Positions 17,650 through 26,122 of a DNA stretch of 64,000 nucleotides are shown here, one piece after another. This stretch comes from Microbacterium sp. LWH13-1.2 (GTDB lineage: Bacteria; Actinomycetota; Actinomycetes; Actinomycetales; Microbacteriaceae): contig NZ_CP151635.1 of NCBI RefSeq assembly GCF_038397735.1, positions 1,674,001 to 1,738,000 of the forward strand. Reading direction: 5' to 3'. The stretch's first letter is position 1; the number at the start of each line of letters is the position of its first letter. The position numbers and the translations under genes are program-made. The notes beneath the pieces are model-generated. The model was not told the origin of the DNA and ran no database searches. It worked only from the letters and a program-made list of their open reading frames with translations.

Positions 17650-19941
17650 TCATGGCGGCTGCTTCTCGGTCCAGAGCTGCAGCACGCCGTCGACGAGACC
17701 GACGAGGAGCCGCCCCTGTTGATCGGTCCTCAGCACGCGCGCGCCGGTGGCCGCGAGAGAAGCGAGTGTCTCAGCGCGCGGATGGCCGTAGTCGTTGTCC
17801 ACGCCGGCGCTGAACAGCGCCACGATCGGATGCAGGTCGACGTAGAGCTCGGCGTCCTGATCGGCGCTCCCATGATGCGCGACCTTGACCACCGCGAAGC
17901 TCCCCCGAATGTGCGCGGTGCGCGACAGCATCCGCTGCGCCTCGGCCGAAAGGTCTCCGAGGAAGAGCGACCGCGGCACTCCGCCACCCCCGACTTCGAG
18001 CACCACGCTCTGGTCGTTTCCCGGTGGGAAGGCCGCAGATCCGCGCTGCGGCCAGAGCACCTGCCAGGATGCCGCTCCGAGCTCGCCGTGAAGCCCTGCC
18101 GCCGCCGAGGTCACCTTCGCCCCACCCTCGGCGAGGCGCTGCAGCATCGTCTCGTCGCCGCTCTCGCCCGTGGGTCCGTGCAGAACCGTGTCGACTCGCC
18201 CCCGAACGGCCTCCGCCCCACCCACATGATCCAGATCGAAGTGCGTGAGCACCAGCAGATCGATCCGATCGACGCCGAGCGTACGGAGGCAGGCAGCCAC
18301 AGGCTCGGGGGCGGGGCCGGTGTCGATCAGAGCGATGCGGCCCTCCGATCTGATGACGAGGGCGTCGCCCTGACCGACATCGCACGCGGCCACCGACCAG
18401 GCCTCGGGGTTGGTCGCACTCGCCAGGGGGCCGTTGAGTGCGACGTGCGCACCGCCCAGAGCGAGCACGATCGCGAGAATGCCTGAGGCCACGCCCCGGA
18501 CGACCTTTCCCCTGCGGACCCCGTCGACGAGGACGACCCCGATCGCTCCGCTCACGACAGCGACGAGTACGGCGCTGGCGATGCCGGGCTCCATCACGAT
18601 CTGGGCGAACGGCAGCCCGGCAGTGAGGGTCGCGGTCTCTGCGATCCACGCGGCGGGCAACCACGCGGATGCAGCCAGGAGGTCGGCGACCACGGAGACG
18701 GGCGCCGTGAGACAGGCGAGCAGCCCGATGATCGTGGCGATCGGTGCAGCCGGCGCAGCCAGCAGATTCGCCACGAGTCCGACGAGCGACTGCTGCTCTG
18801 CGAACAGAGCGATCACCGATCCGCAGACCAGCTGCGCGGCGGTCGGCACGGCGATCGCGAGTGCCAGCGGTTGCGGCATCCACCGCGCGAGACCTCGAGT
18901 CAGCGACGGCGAGAGCATGATCAGCGCACCGGAGGCAGCGACCGACAGCGCGAACCCCGGCGTCGAGGCGAGCCAGGGATCGGCGATCAGAATGCCGACG
19001 GCGCTGAGCGCGAGCATCCCCGTTCCCGCGCTCGGGCGCCCGAGGAGCAACGAGAGCATCGCGACACCGGCCATCACCGCGGCGCGGATCACGCTCGGTT
19101 CCGGTGTGACGAGCACGACGAACCCGGCGAGCACGACGGCCGCCGCCACGACCCTTGTCGCGCGCCCCGCTCCGCACAGCGCCGCGAACCAGAATGCGGC
19201 ACCGACGACGATCGCGCAGTTCGCCCCGGAGACGGCCGTGAGGTGGCTGAGTCCGCTCGTGCGCATGTCGTCGCCGAGCTCCGTCGACACCGCTCGGGTG
19301 TCTCCGACCGCGAGTCCGGGGAGCAAACCCGCTCCGGGCTCGGGAAGCCGCGATGAGCGCTCGATGAATGCGCCCCGGACATCGGCCGCCACCGCGAACA
19401 CCCCCGACGCGGGCGCCTCGACCGACGCGCTGCTCGCGAACACGACCAGTGCCGACCTCTCCCCCGGATCCGTCGCCGCAGCCTCTCCCGTCACCCGGAC
19501 AGCCGCGCCGAGATCGAACCCGTCAGCCGGATCGATCCCGATCCGCACCGGCGCCGAGGCCGCCTGCACCGACCCCGGCGACCCGATCCCCGTGAGCTGC
19601 ACCTCCATCCAGAGACGCCCGTCCCGACCGACCGACGCCGACGAGGTGACCTCCCCCGTGGCCTCGACCACACGCCCATCCCACGACGCTGCGCTGTCGC
19701 GAGCCGGCCCCGCCGTCAGGACGGTGATCGACACCGCAGCCATCGCCGCGAACACGACGAGCGCGAGAGCGGCACGGGACCCTGCGCAATCCGCGCGTCG
19801 CAGCACGAGCCCGCATACGACGGCCGCTCCACCTGCTGCCGCGAGCGCACACCATCCGGCCGCGGCAGGCGCGAATACGCACACGAGAGCAACCGCCCAC
19901 ACTCCCCCGGCGACGGGAAGAAGCCGCAGATCCCGCCTCAC
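17650..19941 (-). CDS. comEC: ComEC/Rec2 DNA-uptake channel, full-length copy
   Basis: A 763-aa polytopic membrane protein that carries single-stranded DNA across the membrane in natural transformation. An N-terminal membrane pair and an OB-like region (about residues 1-190) are followed by the competence domain starting at LSHLTAVSGANCAIV with many helices. The C-terminal metallo-beta-lactamase-like domain has LTHFDLDHVGG and AHHGSADQD, so the metal motif is intact. The start is GTG at 19941. Residues 1-82 differ from the second copy at 38264-38979, but codons from about 83 to the AVSG motif are nearly identical. It no longer sits next to comEA, its normal operon partner, because accessory DNA separates them. 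Confidence 0.93.
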   Translation of the reverse strand: MRRDLRLLPVAGGVWAVALVCVFAPAAAGWCALAAAGGAAVVCGLVLRRADCAGSRAALALVVFAAMAAVSITVLTAGPARDSAASWDGRVVEATGEVTSSASVGRDGRLWMEVQLTGIGSPGSVQAASAPVRIGIDPADGFDLGAAVRVTGEAAATDPGERSALVVFASSASVEAPASGVFAVAADVRGAFIERSSRLPEPGAGLLPGLAVGDTRAVSTELGDDMRTSGLSHLTAVSGANCAIVVGAAFWFAALCGAGRATRVVAAAVVLAGFVVLVTPEPSVIRAAVMAGVAMLSLLLGRPSAGTGMLALSAVGILIADPWLASTPGFALSVAASGALIMLSPSLTRGLARWMPQPLALAIAVPTAAQLVCGSVIALFAEQQSLVGLVANLLAAPAAPIATIIGLLACLTAPVSVVADLLAASAWLPAAWIAETATLTAGLPFAQIVMEPGIASAVLVAVVSGAIGVVLVDGVRRGKVVRGVASGILAIVLALGGAHVALNGPLASATNPEAWSVAACDVGQGDALVIRSEGRIALIDTGPAPEPVAACLRTLGVDRIDLLVLTHFDLDHVGGAEAVRGRVDTVLHGPTGESGDETMLQRLAEGGAKVTSAAAGLHGELGAASWQVLWPQRGSAAFPPGNDQSVVLEVGGGGVPRSLFLGDLSAEAQRMLSRTAHIRGSFAVVKVAHHGSADQDAELYVDLHPIVALFSAGVDNDYGHPRAETLASLAATGARVLRTDQQGRLLVGLVDGVLQLWTEKQPP
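19226..19694. repeat. Direct repeat copy A (internal comEC segment)
   Basis: This 469-bp tract aligns without gaps to 38264-38732 (offset 19,038) with only three mismatches, at 19240, 19252 and 19416. The gapless alignment continues at much lower identity to the start codon at 19941, matching 38979. Confidence 0.95.
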
Positions 19942-19965
19942 ACGAGCACCCCGTCACGGCTCTGG
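19938..19965 (-). other. Remnant of the comEA 3' end abutting comEC
   Basis: Read on the minus strand, the bases before the comEC GTG encode RDGVLV followed by TGA, overlapping the GTG as GTGA. Intact comEA ends RDGVRV and overlaps a comEC-like start in the same way. This looks like the last codons of a comEA left behind when the operon was split. Confidence 0.55.
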
Positions 19966-20237
19966 AAGATCACAGTCCCGCCCAGATCGTTCGCCCCGGT
20001 TGCTCCTCGCATTCGCACACCGTAGTAGCCCGACTATTTGCGGCATCCGACACCAACCGCCGACGGTGAATAACACGTCATCACGGGTGTGACGTGCAGG
20101 AGCGCCGGGCGGAGGCCGCGTCCAACGCCAACTCGAGGAGCCTCCACGCTGGTCGCTGGATGAGCCGTCAGCGAGGGCTCGACCCGCTGCCGCGAGTTAG
20201 TCGAATCGGCCCTCGTTTGCGGGCCCGATCGCTGCTC
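19966..20237. other. Gene-free left end of the accessory island
   Basis: I find no convincing gene, RNA or recombinase fragment in these 272 bp. GTGTGACG at 20087-20094 resembles the island's -35 element on the minus strand but lacks a matching -10. The region must contain the present comEC promoter, which I cannot place. Confidence 0.4.
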
Positions 20238-21821
20238 TCAGAACGGCCAGATTAGTGGCACGTAAAGTACCGCGACGGCGATGTAGACGAGGGCGAGCGG
20301 GAGTCCGAGACGCCAGTAGTCGCCGAAGCGGTATCCCGCCGGCTGCATCACCATGAGGTTCACGGGAGTCGCGATGGGCGTCAGGAACGCCGCGGCTCCG
20401 ACGACGGTGAGCGCCATCATGAACGGCTGCACGCTGACGTCCATGCTCGATGCGACCGAGACGGCGATCGGGGCGATCACGAGCACGGTCGCGACGTTCG
20501 AGATGAACTGACCGAGGATCACCGATGCGACGCAGATGGTGAGCAGTGCGAGGTACGGCGAGGTGTTCCCGACGAGCTGGAGCACGGCCTCACCGACGAG
20601 ATCGGCGGCGCCGGTCGACACGAACGCCGACGACAGCGGGATCAGGCCGGCGATGAGAGTGACGGTGGGCCACGAGATCGCCGAGAACGTCTGCGACACG
20701 GTGAGCACACGCGTCAGGATGAGGGCTCCGGCGGCGAGCAGCCCCGCGATCACCGGAGGGACGACGCCCGTCGCGAGGAGCACGACCATCACGCCGAGGA
20801 TCACCAGCGCCCGGCGGGCCCCGCGCCCGAGCGGCACGGTCCGCTGCATCTGCTGCGGCGCGCTCACTGGGATGACGTCGGGCGACGCGGTGTAGCGATG
20901 TAGCGCTTCCCACGGGCCCTGAACGAGGACGGCATCGCCTGCTTGGAGAGTGACGGCACGGGTTGCCTTCCCGCCGACGATACCCTGCCAGCTGCCGTGT
21001 CGGAGAGCCAGAATCACGAGGTCTTCCTGGCGCGTAGTCATGCCGGGCGAAACAGTGCGGCCGATCAAGCTCGAGCGCGGCGCGATCAGGACCTCGGCGA
21101 CTCCTTCGCCGACTGTGAAGAGGCGCCCGGTGTCGAGTGTGACGTCGTAGGTTTCGCGCCACGCCTTCGCATCGTGACTCGGGTCTGCGGGTTCCGCGAG
21201 GCGGTCCGGAACGCGCTCTGGAAGGAGCTTGTCGCCGAATGCGAGCACGAGGACCACCGTCAGGATAACTATCGGGATGCCGACGAGGGAGAACTCGAAG
21301 TACCCGAACGCGCGCCCGCCAGCTTCTTCGGCGGCTTGGGACACAACGATGTTGACCGGCGTTCCGGTGAGCGTCAGAAGGGAGCCCGCGCCGGCCGCGA
21401 ATGCAAGGGGCAACAGCATCTTGGAGGGCACGATCCCTGCCCGTACCGCCACGAGCACGACGATCGGCAGGAGCGCTGCCACGGCGCCGTTGATACTGAT
21501 GACCGCGGAGAGTGCTGCGGCAAGCAGGCACACAATCATCAGGAGGCGTGAACGCCCCTTCCCCGCACGCTGCATGAGCTGCTGGCCCACCCACGAGGTC
21601 ACCCCTGTCGCATCGAGTGCCTCACTGACGATGAACAGCGCGACGATGAACAGAACGATGGGGTCACCGAATCCGGCGAAGGCCTCACCAAGGGCGAGGA
21701 CGCCGGTAGCCCACAACGCGATGGGCACCGCCATCGCGACGATCACCATCGGGATGCGGTTCGTCACGAACGCGATCACGGCGGCGCCGAGGATGATGAA
21801 GGTGATGATCTCTGGGTTCAT
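20238..21821 (-). CDS. SLC13-family permease with RCK-C domains
   Basis: A 527-aa divalent-anion:Na+ symporter-type permease. Two membrane halves flank a soluble region. The N-terminal half contains NRIPMVIVAMAVPIALWATG and the motif SINGAVAALLPIV; the C-terminal half contains FISNVATVLVIAPIAV and TPVNLMVMQPAGY. The central region (about residues 190-340) has TrkA-C/RCK-C features, such as LIGRTVSPGM and LQAGDAVLVQG. Members move dicarboxylates, sulfate or similar anions; the substrate here is unknown. I start it at ATG 21821 because GGGAGG lies upstream and the family N-terminus begins there. It is divergent from the first island SDR gene. Confidence 0.85.
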   Translation of the reverse strand: MNPEIITFIILGAAVIAFVTNRIPMVIVAMAVPIALWATGVLALGEAFAGFGDPIVLFIVALFIVSEALDATGVTSWVGQQLMQRAGKGRSRLLMIVCLLAAALSAVISINGAVAALLPIVVLVAVRAGIVPSKMLLPLAFAAGAGSLLTLTGTPVNIVVSQAAEEAGGRAFGYFEFSLVGIPIVILTVVLVLAFGDKLLPERVPDRLAEPADPSHDAKAWRETYDVTLDTGRLFTVGEGVAEVLIAPRSSLIGRTVSPGMTTRQEDLVILALRHGSWQGIVGGKATRAVTLQAGDAVLVQGPWEALHRYTASPDVIPVSAPQQMQRTVPLGRGARRALVILGVMVVLLATGVVPPVIAGLLAAGALILTRVLTVSQTFSAISWPTVTLIAGLIPLSSAFVSTGAADLVGEAVLQLVGNTSPYLALLTICVASVILGQFISNVATVLVIAPIAVSVASSMDVSVQPFMMALTVVGAAAFLTPIATPVNLMVMQPAGYRFGDYWRLGLPLALVYIAVAVLYVPLIWPF

Positions 21822-22038
21822 ACCCGAGCCTCCCTGTGAAGTATGCGGCGGTCTGAGAGCAAGGACGACGGCGACGTCCCCCGGTGAGGCTACGATCAGC
21901 GTCTTCTCGCCGCGCTCTTGATTATGCAGCCTGGTGAGACCTGCGGTTCTCGGCGCCTTGACATCTGGTAGCACGGCATGGGTGTGTCGTCACAGAATCT
22001 GGCAAGCGCTCTGCCGAGGCCTGCGGGCTAGTGGTCGC

Positions 22039-22066
22039 CGTCACAAATCCAGCTCGTGGCTGGTCA
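22039..22066 (+). promoter_or_regulatory. ECF41-type promoter, site 1
   Basis: CGTCACA (22039-22045), exactly 16 nt, GGTCA (22062-22066). It lies about 55 bp before the SDR gene at 22121. The -35 is close to TGTCACA and the -10 shares GTC with the CGTC published for ECF41 sigma factors. Confidence 0.75.
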
Positions 22067-22120
22067 CCTCTAATGACAGGGCCGCAACATACTTCGGGCC
22101 CGCGCATCGAAAGGAACAGC

Positions 22121-22873
22121 ATGAGAATCGTAGTCATCGGAGGATCCGGCTTGATCGGAGCCAAGCTCGTGGAACTCCTCAAGAATGCCGGGCATGACGT
22201 CATTGCAGCGTCCCCATCCACTGGCGTCAACACGCTCACTGGCGCGGGCGTCCGTGAAGCATTCACCGGCGCAGACGTCGTCGTGGATATCCCGAACTCG
22301 CCGTCTTTCGAAGACGAGCCCGTCATGAACTTCTTCCAGACCTCGACACGCACTATCGCTGAGGAGGCTGAGCGCGCCGGCATCGGCCACCACGTGGTGC
22401 TCTCCATCGTCGGAGCCGACCGAATTCCCGACATCGGCTACATGCGCGCGAAGGTCGCTCAGGAGGAGATCGTCAAAAAGGGAGCAACTCCGTACACGAT
22501 CGTCCGCGCCACTCAGTTCTTCGAGTTCATCGCCGGAATCGCTGAGGGCACGGCAGACGAGACGACCGTTCGGTTGTCGCCGGTGCTGATGCAGCCCATC
22601 GCGGCTTCAGACGTTTCCGCCGCCCTCGCAGAGGTCGCCACGAAGGCGCCCACCAACAGCACCTGGGAACTCGCCGGACCGGAAGCATTTCCGATCGTAG
22701 AACTGGGCCGTCGCGTACTCGCCGACGCCGGAGACAACCGTGAGATCGTCGTCGACCCCACGATCGGCTACTTCGGCGGAAACGTGAACGACCAGTCCCT
22801 GACCCCGGGCAACGACCCCGCTCTCTCATACCGACTGGCCGAAACAACCCTCGACGCGTGGCTCGCGCGCTGA
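22121..22873 (+). CDS. NmrA-like SDR (NAD(P)-binding) oxidoreductase, paralogue 1
   Basis: A 250-aa atypical short-chain dehydrogenase with a Rossmann fold. The nucleotide-binding loop is GGSGLIG at residues 7-13. The signature TGVNTLTG and the block VVDIPNSPSFEDEPVMNFF are shared with three other island paralogues. HHVVLSIVGADRIP and RATQFFEFI are also conserved among them. It lacks the classical YxxxK arrangement, as NmrA-like proteins often do. The start is ATG 22121, with AAAGGAAC upstream. The substrate is unknown. An ECF41-type promoter precedes it, and the COE pattern of ECF41 targets (carboxymuconolactone decarboxylase, oxidoreductase, epimerase) fits this gene. Confidence 0.85.
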   Translation: MRIVVIGGSGLIGAKLVELLKNAGHDVIAASPSTGVNTLTGAGVREAFTGADVVVDIPNSPSFEDEPVMNFFQTSTRTIAEEAERAGIGHHVVLSIVGADRIPDIGYMRAKVAQEEIVKKGATPYTIVRATQFFEFIAGIAEGTADETTVRLSPVLMQPIAASDVSAALAEVATKAPTNSTWELAGPEAFPIVELGRRVLADAGDNREIVVDPTIGYFGGNVNDQSLTPGNDPALSYRLAETTLDAWLAR

Positions 22874-22895
22874 CCACGAATCGATCGGCGTAGAA

Positions 22896-23318
22896 ATGGA
22901 AAATGACATGACAGACAACAACGACCTCGTTGACAGCTCGAAGGAACCCATCATCACGATGCTGGCCACCGTTCCGGGGCCGCACATCCCTGAGCCTGCC
23001 GAGGTGATGACGATCCTCGTCACCTCTCCCCCTGGCAGCCCTGGAACGCCCCCTCACCGACACAGCGGCCCGGCCTTCGGGTACGTCATCGAGGGCGCGG
23101 TGACGTTCGAACTCGAGGGCGAGCCGGTTCGGGTCGTGCGCGCCGGCGAAACCTTCTGGGAACCGGGTGGCGACCTCATCCACTACCAGGACGGCAACCA
23201 CCTTGCTGACGAGACCACACGGTTCGTCGTCACCATGTTCGGAGTCCCCGGTGAACCGATGCTGACCTTCGTCACGGCAGAGGAACTCGAAGAACGCCGA
23301 CACCTCAGGATCACCTGA
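22896..23318 (+). CDS. Cupin-domain protein
   Basis: A 140-aa single-domain cupin. The metal motif 1 region is PPHRHSGPAFGYVIEGAVTF, with two His and a Glu-rich strand. Motif 2 is less canonical, around EPGGDLIHYQDGN. Such proteins may be small dioxygenases, isomerases or ligand sensors; the activity is not deducible. ATG 22896 and ATG 22908 are both possible starts. It follows SDR paralogue 1 after 22 nt and is probably in the same ECF41-driven transcript. Confidence 0.8.
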   Translation: MENDMTDNNDLVDSSKEPIITMLATVPGPHIPEPAEVMTILVTSPPGSPGTPPHRHSGPAFGYVIEGAVTFELEGEPVRVVRAGETFWEPGGDLIHYQDGNHLADETTRFVVTMFGVPGEPMLTFVTAEELEERRHLRIT

Positions 23319-23323
23319 GTCTC

Positions 23324-23812
23324 ATGCGGCGGGAACGACTCACGAGTCAGATGAGCTTGACTCTCACGGGGCGCCGACTGATCCTGTGGCTGCTTTCGCT
23401 CTTCGCTGCTGCTATCGGCGCCTGGTCGCTGCTGTTCCCGGCGGAATGGTATGACACGTTCCCTGACGGCTCGGCCTCGTGGGGGTTCGGTCAGTGGATC
23501 CTGACGGATGGCCCCTTCAACGAACACCTGATCCGTGACGTCGGCGCGATGTACCTTGCTCTAGCCGGTGGAGGCATCGTCGCGGCACTCTCGAAGAGCG
23601 TCACCGCGACCCGCACAATGGCGGTGGCTTGGATCGTGTTCTCCGCTCCTCACCTCGTCTACCACTTGCAGCATCTGCACGGACTGCCCACGATCGACTT
23701 GATCGGTGAACCGATCTCCCTCGCACTGACGCTGGTTCTTCCGCTGTTCCTCCTCGGTCCCGAGCGCACCAGACGCCAACCCGTCACCCAGGCAAAGGAA
23801 GTACCTCGATGA
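23324..23812 (+). CDS. Small four-helix membrane protein of unknown function
   Basis: A protein of 162 aa (or 153 aa from ATG 23351) with about four hydrophobic segments: LILWLLSLFAAAIGAWSLLF, YLALAGGGIVAALS, MAVAWIVFSAPHLVYHL and ISLALTLVLPLFLL. A conserved-looking HLVYHLQHLHG lies between helices 3 and 4. I do not recognise a family. It follows the cupin gene after 5 nt, and its stop overlaps the next ATG, so it is part of the same transcript. Confidence 0.7.
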   Translation: MRRERLTSQMSLTLTGRRLILWLLSLFAAAIGAWSLLFPAEWYDTFPDGSASWGFGQWILTDGPFNEHLIRDVGAMYLALAGGGIVAALSKSVTATRTMAVAWIVFSAPHLVYHLQHLHGLPTIDLIGEPISLALTLVLPLFLLGPERTRRQPVTQAKEVPR

Positions 23813-24029
23813 GGATCGTGATCGCCGGAGGCACCGGAACCGTAGGGAGGCATATCGCGGAGCCAACGGGCCCATCCTCGAGGTGCCGCTACCTGGCGGT
23901 TTCGGTCGAGCGATCCGCGACGGAACTCTCACTGCCGGTACGGCAGCCACACTCAGCACGCTGACGTACGCGGACTGGATCGAAGAGATCAGATCCGGGC
24001 GGACTCCTGCCCCTGATGCTGATGTTTGA
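23809..24029 (+). pseudogene. Degenerate NAD(P)-binding SDR
   Basis: It begins MRIVIAGGTGTVGRHI, a Rossmann nucleotide-binding start overlapping the previous stop. After about 16 codons it jumps, with a frame change, to a C-terminal block GPILEVPLPGGFGRAIRDGT and then LTYADWIEEI, ending TGA at 24027-24029. That block is typical of the end of NmrA/epimerase-like proteins. Some 170-200 residues of the middle are missing. It is an internal deletion with a frameshift, so no functional enzyme is made. Confidence 0.82.
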
Positions 24030-24241
24030 CCTGCAGTTCAGCCGTCTACCGACACGCGCCGGGACCTCGCGAAGTCGTCATCGAACCCATCGCCAGCCAG
24101 ATAGCGGAAACCTTCAATCCCCGACTGCGGGCACAGCCCGCTCTGGCGCACGAGAGGCTCGTCAACATCCTGGTGAGGATCTGGCATGGGTCATGCGCGG
24201 TATTGGCCGCAGGCTGAGGGGAATCATTCATTGGAGGTGCC
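24030..24241. other. Gap with a possible gene remnant before the SDR-XRE operon
   Basis: A 212-bp stretch with no complete gene. One plus-strand frame reads REVVIEPIASQIAETFNPRL, which looks protein-like but has no family I can name. It may be debris of the same deletion that destroyed the preceding SDR. GGAGG at 24234-24238 serves the next gene. Confidence 0.35.
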
Positions 24242-25246
24242 GTGAAGGCGATAAGAGATGTGCCCGTTCCCGACCTGACCGGGAAGGTGGCGGTCGTGAC
24301 GGGAGCGAGCGATGGCATCGGACTCGGCATCGCGGTGCGGCTCGCGAGAGCTGGCGCGGAGTTGGTACTCCCGGTTCGGAACCCGGCGAAGGGGGCCCGG
24401 GCCCTGGAGGTGGTCGCGGCCAGGGCTCCCGGCTCTGTGGCGAGCACTCGCGAGCTTGATTTGGCTTCACTATCGTCAGTGAAGCATCTCAGTGAGACCC
24501 TTCTCTCGGAAGGGCGTCCGCTGCACCTGTTCGTGGCGAACGCGGGGGTGATGACGCCACCAGAGCGCACACTTACGACCGATGGATTCGAGTTGCAGTT
24601 CGGCACGAACCATCTAGGGCACATGGCATTGATCGGCCGCGTCCTGCCGCTGCTTCAGATGGGGGAGGCACGCGTCACCACCATGTCGAGTTCGGCAGCA
24701 GCGCAAGGCGCGACGGACTGGGATGACCTCGCTCGTGCCAATCGCTATAAAGCGATCCGTTCCTATTCCGCCTCGAAGCTTGCCCAACTCATGTTCGCGA
24801 TGGAACTGGATCGAAGGAGTCAGGAGCTCGGGTGGCGGATATCCAGCAATGCTGCACACCCCGGCACGACCTACAGCAACCTTTACGCGTCCGGTCCGAA
24901 TCTGGGGCGTACCAAGCCGTCACCGATCGATGGGATCTTCCGCAGGCTCTCCACCATCGGCGTCTTCGTGCAGTCGGTCGACTCCGGGCTGCTGCCGGCT
25001 CTGCATGCTGCGGTGTCACCCGACGCAGAAGGTGGACGCTACTACGGGCCTGACGGGCTGGGCCAGTTCACCGGGAGCGCGAAGGAGTTGAAGCTGCCTC
25101 GGCGGGCGAATGCACACAGCGACGCGGCGCGGCTCTGGGCTTTGTCTGAAGAGGTGACAGGTGTGACCTTCCCGCCCGCAGCGAGCTCCGCCAGCTCCGA
25201 CGACACGGGAGGCCGACCCTCAGACCCGAGAAGAGGGAGACGATGA
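24242..25246 (+). CDS. Classical short-chain dehydrogenase/reductase
   Basis: A 334-aa SDR of the retinol-dehydrogenase-like type. The cofactor loop is TGASDGIG near residue 20. The NAG motif is NAGVM, the catalytic Ser lies in TMSSSAA and the active-site pair is YSASK (YxxxK). It is longer than a minimal SDR because of a C-terminal extension with YYGPDGLGQFTG. The start is GTG at 24242 with GGAGG 3 nt upstream. Its stop overlaps the ATG of the next gene, so this enzyme and the XRE regulator are translationally coupled. The substrate is unknown. Confidence 0.88.
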   Translation: MKAIRDVPVPDLTGKVAVVTGASDGIGLGIAVRLARAGAELVLPVRNPAKGARALEVVAARAPGSVASTRELDLASLSSVKHLSETLLSEGRPLHLFVANAGVMTPPERTLTTDGFELQFGTNHLGHMALIGRVLPLLQMGEARVTTMSSSAAAQGATDWDDLARANRYKAIRSYSASKLAQLMFAMELDRRSQELGWRISSNAAHPGTTYSNLYASGPNLGRTKPSPIDGIFRRLSTIGVFVQSVDSGLLPALHAAVSPDAEGGRYYGPDGLGQFTGSAKELKLPRRANAHSDAARLWALSEEVTGVTFPPAASSASSDDTGGRPSDPRRGRR

Positions 25247-26076
25247 ACGATCGGCCGCAGCTTTCGAAGTTCCTTCGGGCGCGCCGAGAATCGATCCAGC
25301 CGGAAGACGTGGGGATGCCCCGCGGCCCGCGTCGGCGGACCAGCGGACTACGCCGTGAGGAAGTCGCCGCCCTCAGTGGCATCTCAAGCGACTATTACAG
25401 CAAGATCGAGCAGCACGACGGCCCAGTGCCGTCGCAGCAGATCCTCGCATCGATCGCACGAGGCATCCAACTGAACCTCGACGAACGCGACCACCTGTTC
25501 CGACTTGCCGGATACACGGCCACGTCCCGTGCGGTCCGAAACGAGCACGTGAATGCGGGCCTCATGCGAGTGCTGAACCGCCTCGGAGACACCCCCGCAC
25601 AGGTGGTCACGATGCTCGGCGAAACGCTCGTGCAAACCCGGCTGGCGGTTGCCCTGCTTAGCGACGAAACCTCCTACACGGGTCTACGCCGCAACCGGAT
25701 CTACCGTTGGTTCACCGACCCTGACGAGCGTGCTCTGACTCCGGTAGAAGATCACGAGCGGCACTCCGCGACCCTGGTCGGTCACCTGGTCGCCGCAAGC
25801 ACTTCTGCCTCCCTGGCGGACCCCGCGCGCATTCTCATCTCCCGCCTTCGCAGGGCCAGTCCGGAGTTCGCGGCCCTATGGGAGTACCAACCCGTTCCCG
25901 GACCGTACTGCGAAGCCACGCGCATCCTGCACCCCGAGGTCGGCGAGGTCGAGCTCTACGGCCAGACCATCCTCGACCCCGATCAGTTCCAGGCCCTGAT
26001 GATCTTCACCGCTGAGCCTGGCAGCCCCAGCGCCGAGAAACTGGAGCTCCTCTCAGTCATCGGCGTCCACCCGTGA
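25243..26076 (+). CDS. XRE-family regulator with MmyB-like ligand-binding domain
   Basis: A 277-aa transcription regulator. The N-terminal helix-turn-helix (RTSGLRREEVAALSGISSDYYSKIEQ) is the hallmark of this actinobacterial family. The C-terminal PAS-like MmyB domain (about residues 110-270) is thought to bind a fatty-acid-like ligand and contains RNRIYRWFTDPDER. Genes of this type usually control an adjacent oxidoreductase, here the overlapping SDR. No operator could be recognised. Confidence 0.88.
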   Translation: MNDRPQLSKFLRARRESIQPEDVGMPRGPRRRTSGLRREEVAALSGISSDYYSKIEQHDGPVPSQQILASIARGIQLNLDERDHLFRLAGYTATSRAVRNEHVNAGLMRVLNRLGDTPAQVVTMLGETLVQTRLAVALLSDETSYTGLRRNRIYRWFTDPDERALTPVEDHERHSATLVGHLVAASTSASLADPARILISRLRRASPEFAALWEYQPVPGPYCEATRILHPEVGEVELYGQTILDPDQFQALMIFTAEPGSPSAEKLELLSVIGVHP

Positions 26077-26085
26077 CTTCGACGT

Positions 26086-26116
26086 TTGACCTGGAGTGCA
26101 CTCCAGGGTGCACGAT
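26086..26116 (+). promoter_or_regulatory. MerR-type promoter with perfect 16-bp operator
   Basis: A -35 TTGACC (26086-26091) and a -10 CACGAT (26111-26116) are separated by an over-long 19-nt spacer. The spacer contains the palindrome CTGGAGTGCACTCCAG (26091-26106). The long spacer and central dyad are the classic arrangement activated by MerR-family regulators through DNA untwisting. The -10 ends 6 nt before the ATG at 26123, so the transcript is leaderless. Confidence 0.85.
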
Positions 26117-26122
26117 GTGATC

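Noticed and set aside
20066..20094. CGTCACA on the minus strand near the left island end, possibly driving comEC
   Set aside because: No GGTC at 16 nt; the bases there are ATTCA.
21988..22016. A second CGTCACA before SDR paralogue 1
   Set aside because: The bases at the -10 position are CTGCC. Site 1 at 22039 fits fully.
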